Assembly (NCBI GenBank): GCA_021798135.1
Contig: JAJZYI010000180.1
Location: 1 to 7,241, forward strand
Direction: 5' to 3'
Length of the DNA stretch: 7,241 bases
Source: Actinomycetes bacterium
GTDB lineage: Bacteria > Actinomycetota > Acidimicrobiia > Acidimicrobiales > UBA8190
Shown: positions 1 through 5,358 of the stretch, piece after piece
Layout: every line of letters starts with the position of its first letter
How positions within the stretch are numbered: position 1 is the first letter of the stretch
Notes under the pieces: generated by a model
Database searches by the model: none
What the model saw: the letters and a program-made list of their open reading frames with translations, nothing else
Told to the model about the DNA's origin: nothing
Program-made: the position numbers and the translations under genes

Positions 1-2
1 TG

Positions 3-758
3 GCGGCCGGCGGCGGGAGCCCCGCCGACGTGCCGTCGCCAGCCGCGGCTCCGGCAGCGGCAGCGCTCGCCGGCCGGTGGTCCGCGGCGGAGGCCGCCGC
101 CGCCGGGGTCCTCGGCGCCCTGCTGCACCGCGGTGCGCCGCTGAGCGAGCCGCTGGTGGCCCGGACCGTGCTGGCGGCCGCCCGGCCCGAACAGGTGGTG
201 GTGCTGTCGTCGTCGATGCCGGTGCGCGACGTGGAGTGGTACGGGGCACCGAGGTTGGCGCCGCCGGCGGTCCTGGCCAACCGGGGCGCCAACGGCATCG
301 ACGGCGTCGTGTCGACGGCCATGGGCGTCGCCCTCACCGGGCGGCCGGTCGTGGCGCTGGTCGGTGACCTCGCGTTCCTCCACGACCTGACGGCGTGGGT
401 GCGGCCTGCCGGCGTGACCGAGCCGGACTGCACGGTCGTCGTGGTCGACAACGGGGGCGGCGGCATCTTCTCGTTCCTGCCGCAAGTCGACGCGCTCGAC
501 GCCGCCACGTTCACCGCGCTGTTCGCCACGCCCCAGGCCGTCGACGTCCCGGTGGTCGCCCGCGGCCTCGGCGTGGCGGTCACGGAGGTCGACGGGGCAG
601 CCGACCTGGCCGAGCTGGTGGCCGGCACGGGGACCGGCGACGGGTCCGGGCTGCGGGTGCTGGTGGCCCGGGTGCCGGGACACGATGCCAACGTGCGCAC
701 CCACCAGGAGGTGCACGCGGCCGTGGCCTCGGCCGTCGCGGCGGCGCTCGGCCGCTGA
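3..758 (+). CDS. menD: MenD, C-terminal part (2-succinyl-5-enolpyruvyl-6-hydroxy-3-cyclohexene-1-carboxylate synthase)
   Basis: ThDP-dependent cytosolic enzyme of menaquinone synthesis that joins isochorismate and 2-oxoglutarate with loss of CO2. The frame is open from the left edge to a TGA at 756-758, so the N-terminal half (the family is usually about 550 residues) lies outside the window; the GTG at 30 is internal and not the start. Seen in order: an Ala/Pro-rich linker; SMPVRD at bases 213-230; NRGANGIDG at 279-305, a MenD hallmark whose Arg corresponds to a substrate-contacting residue in the family; GDLAFLHD at 363-386 followed by DNGGGGIFSFLPQ from 447, which together form the ThDP/Mg-binding GDG...N-type motif; and a family-typical end with NVRTHQEVHAAVA. 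No active-site loss is visible in the part present. No other men gene is in the window. The identification is firm. Confidence 0.95.
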   Translation, partial: AAGGGSPADVPSPAAAPAAAALAGRWSAAEAAAAGVLGALLHRGAPLSEPLVARTVLAAARPEQVVVLSSSMPVRDVEWYGAPRLAPPAVLANRGANGIDGVVSTAMGVALTGRPVVALVGDLAFLHDLTAWVRPAGVTEPDCTVVVVDNGGGGIFSFLPQVDALDAATFTALFATPQAVDVPVVARGLGVAVTEVDGAADLAELVAGTGTGDGSGLRVLVARVPGHDANVRTHQEVHAAVASAVAAALGR

Positions 759-813
759 CCTCGCCGGAGGTCCTTCGGCGTCGGGAGGCAGCCGCCGGTG
801 CCGTGCTGGCGAT

Positions 814-892
814 GGCCGGTGCGGCTCGCTGGACGGCCGGTGCGGCTCGCTGGACGGCCGGTGCGGCTCGCTGGACGGCCGGTGCGGCTCGC
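814..892. repeat. 21-bp tandem direct repeat, 3.8 copies
   Basis: Three identical 21-bp units (814-834, 835-855, 856-876) are followed by a fourth that matches for its first 16 bases (877-892) and then diverges. Each unit starts ggccggtgcggctcg and contains the mini inverted repeat GCCG-GTG-CGGC. The period is two helical turns, so any bound protein would sit on one face. The array lies between the menD stop and the candidate operator at 914-927, upstream of the transporter. The period is a multiple of three, so several frames read through it as heptapeptide repeats; I do not consider these coding. It may be a regulatory array or simple slippage expansion. Confidence 0.85.
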
Positions 893-911
893 CGCACCGC
901 GTCCGGGCTGA

Positions 912-929
912 TACGTTTACGTGAACGGA
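912..929. promoter_or_regulatory. Candidate operator/promoter upstream of the MFS gene
   Basis: Positions 914-927 read CGTTTACGTGAACG, a palindrome matching its own complement at 12 of 14 positions (half-sites CGTTTAC and GTGAACG). It is a small AT-rich island in very GC-rich DNA. TACGTT at 912-917 fits the loose actinobacterial -10 pattern TAnnnT, so a bound repressor could block the promoter; no convincing -35 is seen. It sits about 115 bases before the MFS start. Operators of this size and symmetry are common for TetR-family repressors of DHA2 exporters, but no regulator gene is in the window, so the family is inferred. Confidence 0.45.
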
Positions 930-940
930 AGGTCTTGGTC

Positions 941-974
941 GGCCGACCGGCGCGGCCCGTCCGGCCGGTCGGCC
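941..974. other. 11-bp-stem inverted repeat in the MFS upstream region
   Basis: Bases 941-951 (GGCCGACCGGC) pair perfectly with 964-974 (GCCGGTCGGCC) around a 12-base loop. The left arm also belongs to a 12-bp perfect palindrome, GGTCGGCCGACC at 937-948, so alternative foldings are possible. There is no T-tract. If transcription starts near 925 this is a hairpin in the MFS 5' leader; otherwise it could terminate readthrough from menD, whose stop is about 180 bases upstream. A second binding site is also possible. Confidence 0.35.
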
Positions 975-1041
975 AGCGCCGCCCTGTGGAACCGCGTCAC
1001 CGGGTGGCGCCCGCCCTGTCCCCGGCAACGGAAGGTCCAGC

Positions 1042-2889
1042 ATGAGCGCCGACCGCACGGCACTGCCCGCCCACCACGATCGGGACCGCTACAAGTGGGT
1101 CGTCCTGTCCAACACCACGCTCGGCGTGCTCATGGCGACGATCGACCTGTCGATCATGCTGATCGCGCTGCCCGACATCTTCGTCGGGATCCACATCGAC
1201 CCGCTCCACCCGGGCAACAGCTTCTACCTGCTGTGGATGATCCTGAGCTTCATGGTGGTGAGCAGCGTCCTGGTCGTGAGCCTGGGCCGGCTCGGGGACA
1301 TGTTCGGCCGGGTCAGGATGTACAACCTCGGCTTCGCCGTCTACACCGCCTTCTCCCTCTTCCTGAGCGTCACGTGGATGAGCGGCCGGGGGGCGGCCCT
1401 GTGGCTGGTGCTGATGCGCATCGGCCAGGGCGTGGGCGCCGCCTTCCTCATCGCCAACTCGTCGGCGATCCTGACCGACGCCTTCCCCGAGCACCAGCGT
1501 GGCATGGCGCTCGGGATCAACCAGGTCGCGGGCATCAGCGGGTCGTTCATCGGCCTGGTGCTGGGCGGCATCCTGGCCCCGGTCCAGTGGCGCCTCATCT
1601 TCCTGGTGTCGGTGCCGATCGGGCTGTTCGGCACGGTCTGGGCCTACCGGAAGCTGCGCGAGGTCCCGCGCCGGGCCCACGCCCGCATCGACTGGCTGGG
1701 CAACGTGACCTTCGCGCTGGGCCTCATCGGCGTGATGGTCGGCATCACCTACGGGATCCAGCCCTACGGCGGCCACACCATGGGCTGGACCAGCCCCGTG
1801 GTCGACGCCCTGCTCGCCGGGGGCGCCGCGCTGCTGGCCGCGTTCGCGGTGATCGAGACGCGGGTGCCCGATCCCATGTTCCGCCTGTCGCTGTTCCGGA
1901 TCCGGGCCTTCACCGCGGGCAGCCTCTCCACCCTCCTGGCGTCCATCGGCCGGGGCGGGCTCATGTTCATGCTCATCATCTGGCTGCAGGGCATCTGGCT
2001 GCCCGAGCACGGCTACAGCTTCGCCCGGACCCCCCTGTGGGCGGGGATCTACATGCTGCCGCTCACCGCCGGGTTCCTGCTGGCCGGACCGATGTCGGGC
2101 GTCCTGTCGGACCGCTTCGGCTCCCGGCCCTTCGCGTCGGGCGGCATGCTCGCCGCCGCCGCGTCGTTCGGCCTGCTCGAGCTGCTGCCCGTGAACTTCC
2201 CGTACCCGCTCTTCGCCCTGCTGCTGCTCATGAACGGCCTGGCGATGGGAGCGTTCGCCGCCCCCAACCGGGCCGGCGTCATGAACAGCCTGCCGCCCCA
2301 GCACCGCGGCGTCGGGTCCGGCATGAACTCGACCTTCCAGAACGCGGCGCAGGTCCTCTCCATCGGCATCTTCTTCACCCTCATGATCGTGGGCCTGTCG
2401 TCGTCGCTGCCGCAGACGCTCACCGCGGGCCTGGTCCGCCAGGGGGTGTCGCCGGCGGTGGCGGCCCGGGTGGCCCACCTGCCGCCGGTGTCCGTCCTGT
2501 TCGCCGCCTTCCTCGGCTACAGCCCGATGAAGCACCTGCTCGGTCCGGCCGCGCTGGCGGCCCTGCCGGCGAGCCGCCGGGCGGTGGTGACGGGCCGGCA
2601 GTTCTTCCCGGCGCTCATCACCGGTCCCTTCCGCAACGGGCTGCACGAGGCCTTCCTGTTCGCCACGGTGGCGTGCCTGGTCGCGGCGGGCGCCTCGTGG
2701 CTGCGCGGCGGCAAGTTCGTCTACCGCGAGGGCGGTGCTGCCCGTGACGCCGGCGAGCATGCCGCCCGCCCGGGGGTCCCCGCAGGCGCGGCCGTCCCGG
2801 CTGCGGGCGTCCCGGCGCCGGCGCTGGCCACCAGGCAGGCCGATCCCGGCGGCAGCCCGGCGGTCCAGGGCCCGTCGGGCGGCGGGTAG
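1042..2889 (+). CDS. MFS transporter, DHA2 (14-TM drug:H+ antiporter) family
   Basis: Inner-membrane exporter of 615 residues, probably driven by proton antiport; the substrate cannot be told. The ATG at 1042 is chosen because GGAAGG at 1030-1035 lies six bases upstream and the first helix follows at about residue 18. TM1 (about 18-38) has the DHA2-typical ATIDLSIMLIALP with a membrane Asp at 35. Motif A, GRLGDMFGRVR, is at 82-92 after TM2, and the motif C-like segment GINQVAGISGSFIGLVLGG is at about 158-176. I count about 14 hydrophobic segments. A roughly 80-residue stretch at 455-535 separates TM13 and TM14, a known trait of an actinobacterial DHA2 subgroup. After residue 562 comes a Pro/Ala/Gly-rich tail with no domain. 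The palindrome and repeats upstream suggest repressor control. Codon use is extremely GC-biased, like menD and unlike the FkbM gene to the right. Confidence 0.93.
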   Translation: MSADRTALPAHHDRDRYKWVVLSNTTLGVLMATIDLSIMLIALPDIFVGIHIDPLHPGNSFYLLWMILSFMVVSSVLVVSLGRLGDMFGRVRMYNLGFAVYTAFSLFLSVTWMSGRGAALWLVLMRIGQGVGAAFLIANSSAILTDAFPEHQRGMALGINQVAGISGSFIGLVLGGILAPVQWRLIFLVSVPIGLFGTVWAYRKLREVPRRAHARIDWLGNVTFALGLIGVMVGITYGIQPYGGHTMGWTSPVVDALLAGGAALLAAFAVIETRVPDPMFRLSLFRIRAFTAGSLSTLLASIGRGGLMFMLIIWLQGIWLPEHGYSFARTPLWAGIYMLPLTAGFLLAGPMSGVLSDRFGSRPFASGGMLAAAASFGLLELLPVNFPYPLFALLLLMNGLAMGAFAAPNRAGVMNSLPPQHRGVGSGMNSTFQNAAQVLSIGIFFTLMIVGLSSSLPQTLTAGLVRQGVSPAVAARVAHLPPVSVLFAAFLGYSPMKHLLGPAALAALPASRRAVVTGRQFFPALITGPFRNGLHEAFLFATVACLVAAGASWLRGGKFVYREGGAARDAGEHAARPGVPAGAAVPAAGVPAPALATRQADPGGSPAVQGPSGGG

Positions 2890-2920
2890 CGCGCCGGTCC
2901 CGGGCCCGTCGGGCGGCGGG
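2868..2920. repeat. 19-bp direct repeat across the MFS stop codon
   Basis: The same 19 bases (gggcccgtcgggcggcggg) occur at 2868-2886, just before the TAG of the MFS gene, and at 2902-2920 in the 41-base gap to the convergent gene. The period is 34 bases. Each copy holds a small GCCC-GTC-GGGC hairpin. Probably a local duplication; paired weak hairpins might help end the two converging transcripts, but no T-tract is present. Confidence 0.7.
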
Positions 2921-2930
2921 CGGCGGTGCC

Positions 2931-3647
2931 TCAGCCGCCGGCCAGGAGCCGGGCGAGGTCGTCGGCCGCCGCCTCGACCAGCCGGCACAGCAGGTCGAGG
3001 CGGCGCTCGGCATCCGGCTCCTCCAGCAGCCGCTGGCGGTCCGCGGCCCCGACAGGGGCCAGGTCGCAGACCTGCCAGGCTGCCACGGCGGGATCGTCGG
3101 CCAGGCGGAGGGTCGCCGGGAGCGCCGGCCCGTGACCCAGCTCGGAGCGCAGCGCGTGGGCGCGCCGGACGGCCGCCGTCGCCCGCTGGACCGACGCTGT
3201 CGTGGGCGCCGGGTCCTCGGCGGGCCCGGTGGTGACCTCGGCCCGCGGGTAGGGGTCGTCGGCGAGCCACTGGCGCACCACCAGGCGCTCCCGGCCGCTC
3301 GTGACGAGGGCGAAGCGGCCGTCGGGCAGGTTGGCGGCCTGGTCGATACGCGCCACGGTGCCCACGGAGCACCGGCTGTCGCCGCCGCCCACCTCGGACC
3401 CGCGGGCGATCAGGACCACGCCGAAGCGGCGATCACCTGCCATGCAGTCCCGGGTCATCTGCCGGTAGCGGGGCTCGAAGACGTGCAGGGGCAGCAGGCC
3501 GTGGGGGAAGAGCACCGCCTGCAGCGGGAACATCGGCAGGATGCGGCCGTGACCGCCCCCACCGGGCCCCCCGGACCCCGGGCTTCGCGGCGCGCCCGGT
3601 CCCCGGTGGTCGGCACCGCCGGTGCCCGGACCGTCGCCGTTCGTCAC
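2931..3647 (-). CDS. Lon protease substrate-binding (N-terminal) domain protein
   Basis: Stand-alone Lon N-domain protein of 238 residues, presumably cytosolic. This family resembles the substrate-recognition part of Lon but has no ATPase or protease domain, and its role is unknown. The hallmark RILPMFPLQAVLFPHG at residues 35-50 is followed by LPLHVFEPRYRQM at 52-64, then FGVVLI, CSVGTVARI at 93-101 and GRFALVTSGRERLVV at 110-124. The C-terminal half is helical (about 150-238). The first 33 residues are a Gly/Pro-rich, low-complexity stretch. The GTG at 3645-3647 is the listed start, but no clear Shine-Dalgarno precedes it and a start nearer residue 34 cannot be excluded. It ends convergently 41 bases from the MFS stop. 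The aldo/keto reductase lies 68 bases upstream on the same strand and may share its transcript. Confidence 0.88.
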   Translation of the reverse strand: MTNGDGPGTGGADHRGPGAPRSPGSGGPGGGGHGRILPMFPLQAVLFPHGLLPLHVFEPRYRQMTRDCMAGDRRFGVVLIARGSEVGGGDSRCSVGTVARIDQAANLPDGRFALVTSGRERLVVRQWLADDPYPRAEVTTGPAEDPAPTTASVQRATAAVRRAHALRSELGHGPALPATLRLADDPAVAAWQVCDLAPVGAADRQRLLEEPDAERRLDLLCRLVEAAADDLARLLAGG

Positions 3648-3656
3648 CGTGCCGCC

Positions 3657-3727
3657 CCGCGGGTGGTCATGGCGGGGCTGCGCCGGCGGTCACGGCGCGA
3701 CCGCGCCGCGGGTGGTCATCGCGGGGC
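3657..3727. repeat. 22-bp direct repeat duplicating the end of the AKR gene
   Basis: Bases 3706-3727, which include the last codons and TGA of the aldo/keto reductase, recur at 3657-3678 with one mismatch in 22. The copies are 49 bases apart, in the gap before the Lon-domain gene. The second copy lies just upstream of the Lon-domain start. A local duplication with no evident function. Confidence 0.65.
3693..3708 (-). terminator. Possible GC-hairpin terminator after the AKR gene
   Basis: CGGCGC and GCGCCG form a perfect 6-bp stem around GACC, starting 8 bases past the AKR stop codon on the minus strand. There is no T-tract. Actinobacterial terminators often lack one, but such hairpins are also frequent by chance at this GC content. 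If it works only partly, the Lon-domain gene would receive reduced readthrough. Confidence 0.25.
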
Positions 3728-4651
3728 AGCCCGGTCTGCGGCCGCGAGCTCGTCGGCGTCCAGGCACCACGACGCGGCCCGGGCGTTGGCCCGGACCTGC
3801 TCTGGCGTCGTGGCGCCGACGATCACCGACGCCACCCCAGGCTGGGCGACGAGCCAGGCGACGGCGAGCTCGCCGACCGTGTGGCCGGCCGACTCGGCGA
3901 CCGCGGCCAGGCGGTCGACGGTGGCGATGTTCTCCGGTGTGGCGACGGTGGAGAAGCGGGGGAGGCGCTCGAACCTGCTGCCGGCGGGGTACGGTCCTCC
4001 GGCCCCGTACTTGCCGGTGAGCAGGCCGGAGGCGAGGGGGTAGTACGGCACCACGCCCATGCCTGCCCGCCGTGCCTCGGGGACCAGCTCGTCCTCGGCC
4101 TGGCGGGCCAGGAGGTTCCAGTGCAGCTGTGCGGCGCACGGTGCCGTCCAGCCCCGCTCGGCGGAGACCTCGGCCGCACGGCGGATGTCCGCGGGCGCGT
4201 AGTTGGAGCAGCCGGTGAAGCGCGCCTTGCCGGCGCGGACCAGCCCGTCGAGCGCCTCGACAGCCTCGTCGACGGGGGCTTCCGGGTCCCGGTGGTGCTC
4301 GTAGTACACGTCGACGCGGTCGGTCCCCAGGCGACGGAGCGTCGTGTCACATCCCTCTTCGATCCGCCGAGCGAGGTCACCCGGCCGCCACGGCACGCCC
4401 TGCGGTCGCCGGAGCACCTTGCTCGCGATGACGACCTCGTCGCGCCGGCGGCCGAGGGCAGCGCCGAGCATCTCCTCCGACTGCCCGCCGCCGTAGCCCT
4501 CGGCGGTGTCGAAGTGCGTGATGCCGGCGTCGAGCGCCGCGCCGACGACGGCCCGGGCCCCGGTCGCGTCGATCGCCATGCCGAAGTTGTTGCACCCCAG
4601 GCCGACGACGGAGACCGCCGGGCCGTCGGTGCCGAGCGGGCGCTGCTGCAT
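3716..4651 (-). CDS. Aldo/keto reductase
   Basis: Cytosolic NAD(P)H-dependent oxidoreductase of 311 residues with a (beta/alpha)8-barrel fold, reducing an aldehyde or ketone; the substrate is not predictable. The start is fixed by a strong AGGAGG six bases before the ATG at 4649-4651. The N-terminus MQQRPLG...VSVVGLGCNNFG is typical. The expected catalytic tetrad is complete: Asp48 and Tyr53 in FDTAEGYG, Lys78 in IASKV, and His119 in VDVYYEHHRDP. SNYAPADI at 149-156, QLHWNLLAR at 175-183, YYPLASGLLTGKY at 203-215 and the cofactor-phosphate region VIVGATTPEQVRAN at 276-289 follow in normal order. Nearby WRPGDLARRIEEGCDTTLRRLGTDRVDVY matches the 'general stress'/YajO-like AKR pattern. Full length and intact. 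Codon use is strongly GC-biased like the rest of the left block. Confidence 0.93.
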   Translation of the reverse strand: MQQRPLGTDGPAVSVVGLGCNNFGMAIDATGARAVVGAALDAGITHFDTAEGYGGGQSEEMLGAALGRRRDEVVIASKVLRRPQGVPWRPGDLARRIEEGCDTTLRRLGTDRVDVYYEHHRDPEAPVDEAVEALDGLVRAGKARFTGCSNYAPADIRRAAEVSAERGWTAPCAAQLHWNLLARQAEDELVPEARRAGMGVVPYYPLASGLLTGKYGAGGPYPAGSRFERLPRFSTVATPENIATVDRLAAVAESAGHTVGELAVAWLVAQPGVASVIVGATTPEQVRANARAASWCLDADELAAADRAAPR

Positions 4652-4663
4652 GGAGGTCCTCCT
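4652..4663 (-). promoter_or_regulatory. AKR ribosome-binding site with adjoining complementary bases
   Basis: On the minus strand the bases before the ATG read AGGAGGACCTCC. The Shine-Dalgarno (plus-strand 4658-4663) is nearly the strongest possible. The five bases touching the ATG, CCTCC, are its exact complement, so GGAG-GAC-CTCC can fold into a 4-bp hairpin that hides it. The pairing is seen; any effect on translation is inference. Confidence 0.6.
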
Positions 4664-4796
4664 GTCGTGGTCGTCGGGCCGCGACCTCCGCCACGGGCTG
4701 CGAGCGGGACGCCGGTGCGGCCAGCCAGGCCTCGATGACCGCCGCTGGCGGCACGGTAGCGCGTGCACCCGATCTTCCGGGCCCGCCCTGGTACGG

Positions 4797-4834
4797 GCCC
4801 GAGCCGGGGGCGGCCGCCGGCCCCCGGCTCGGGC
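4797..4834. other. Strong 15-bp perfect-stem hairpin in a gene-free region
   Basis: Bases 4797-4811 (from GCCCGAGCCGGGGGC) are perfectly complementary to 4820-4834 (GCCCCCGGCTCGGGC) around an 8-base loop, GGCCGCCG. This is the longest perfect inverted repeat I found in the window. It lies about 145 bases upstream of the minus-strand AKR start and about 260 bases upstream of the plus-strand ORF at 5092. It is therefore between divergent genes, where a terminator is not expected. It could be a binding site, an insulator between divergent promoters, or the terminator of a gene that has been lost. Confidence 0.6.
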
Positions 4835-4880
4835 GCCGCGGCGGGAGCGGGCATCCCCGCGCCGGGGCGTCGCCGACCGG

Positions 4881-4943
4881 CGTGCCGGGGTGCGGTCGGC
4901 GCAGGCGGGCGCCGTGCCGGGGTGCGGTCGGCGCAGGCGGGCG
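4881..4943. repeat. Tandem 32-bp duplication
   Basis: A 31-base stretch beginning cgtgccggggtgcggtcggc at 4881-4911 is repeated without mismatch at 4913-4943, giving a 32-bp period. The period is not a multiple of three, consistent with non-coding DNA. It ends eight bases before the TAGCCT at 4951. I see no gene in 4652-5091; this repeat, the hairpin at 4797-4834 and the structured stretch at 4951-4998 are its recognisable contents. Confidence 0.85.
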
Positions 4944-4950
4944 GCGGCGC

Positions 4951-4998
4951 TAGCCTTCTGGGGACCCGGCCCGTCGCACCGGCCGGGTGAACCGGCCG
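4951..4998 (+). promoter_or_regulatory. Possible -10 element and mutually exclusive leader hairpins
   Basis: TAGCCT at 4951-4956 fits the TAnnnT -10 pattern in an otherwise G/C-only stretch; no clear -35 is visible. Just downstream, GGCCGGGT at 4981-4988 can pair with ACCCGGCC at 4964-4971 (8 bp, 9-base loop). Alternatively CGGCCGG at 4980-4986 can pair with CCGGCCG at 4992-4998 (7 bp, GTGAA loop). The two foldings exclude each other, as in attenuator-type leaders, but GC-rich DNA produces such pairings often. Confidence 0.2.
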
Positions 4999-5091
4999 CC
5001 AGATGGTCGGCCGCGCCACGGATGCCGTGCGCTCGCCGCGGGCCGACCGGGCCTGCCGCGTGCGGTGACGAAGGGACCGGGACCTGCCCCC

Positions 5092-5358
5092 ATGTTCTAC
5101 GTGATCTCGCTGGTGCTGCTGGCAGTGGTCCTGGCAGCGGGCATGGCCGGCCTCTTCGGCGGCAGGCGCCGGCGCTCCCCGAGCGGCCTGGCCGTCTCTC
5201 CGCCCGGGACCGCCGCTGCCTCGCCGGCGCCAGGAGCGAGCGTGCGGATCCGGCCACGCCCGGCCGGCGACGCCGGGTCGCCGGCGCCTGGCGCCCGGGC
5301 TCGCCGAAGTCCTCACCCGGTACGACGCCGGCTTTTACGCGCAGGTCTTCCTCTTTGA
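5092..5358 (+). CDS. Small single-TM protein, N-terminus plausible, C-terminus probably lost
   Basis: An 88-residue frame from ATG 5092 to a TGA at 5356-5358. Residues 2-22 (FYVISLVLLAVVLAAGMAGLF) form one clear membrane helix and are followed by GGRRRR, so the C-terminal side should be cytoplasmic. The rest is Pro/Ala/Arg-rich with no domain. From about 5288 the frame overlaps the FkbM methyltransferase in another frame, so its last 20 or so residues are unlikely to be real. The likeliest reading is the head of an actinobacterial membrane protein whose remainder was replaced at the break near 5300. An AAGGGA at 5071-5076 lies 15 bases before the ATG, which is far for a Shine-Dalgarno. I do not recognise the family. 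Confidence 0.35.
   Translation: MFYVISLVLLAVVLAAGMAGLFGGRRRRSPSGLAVSPPGTAAASPAPGASVRIRPRPAGDAGSPAPGARARRSPHPVRRRLLRAGLPL

Noticed and set aside
395..1045. Long frames over the end of menD and the 21-bp array reading GAARWTA-type heptapeptide repeats, and similar frames on both strands at 580-924
   Set aside because: Because 21 is a multiple of three, several frames give repeats. They overlap menD, are Arg/Gly-rich shadows, and have no separate start signal.
2404..2644. The roughly 80-residue loop between TM13 and TM14 of the MFS protein as a new inserted domain
   Set aside because: This extended segment (LPPVSVLFAAFLGYSPM...TGRQFFP...) is a known feature of an actinobacterial DHA2 subgroup.
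997..3372. A 791-codon minus-strand frame antisense to the MFS gene
   Set aside because: It is an antisense shadow of extreme-GC coding DNA, His/Arg/Gly-rich with no domain, opposite a clear transporter.
4653..4754. Possible short leader ORF upstream of AKR on the minus strand (PPAAVIEAWLAAPASR...)
   Set aside because: It looks somewhat protein-like, but it has no clear ribosome site and runs into AKR out of frame; not supportable as a gene.
4753..4758. Minus-strand TACCGT as the AKR -10 promoter element
   Set aside because: It fits TAnnnT but has no -35 at proper spacing, and such hexamers are too common to list as a feature.
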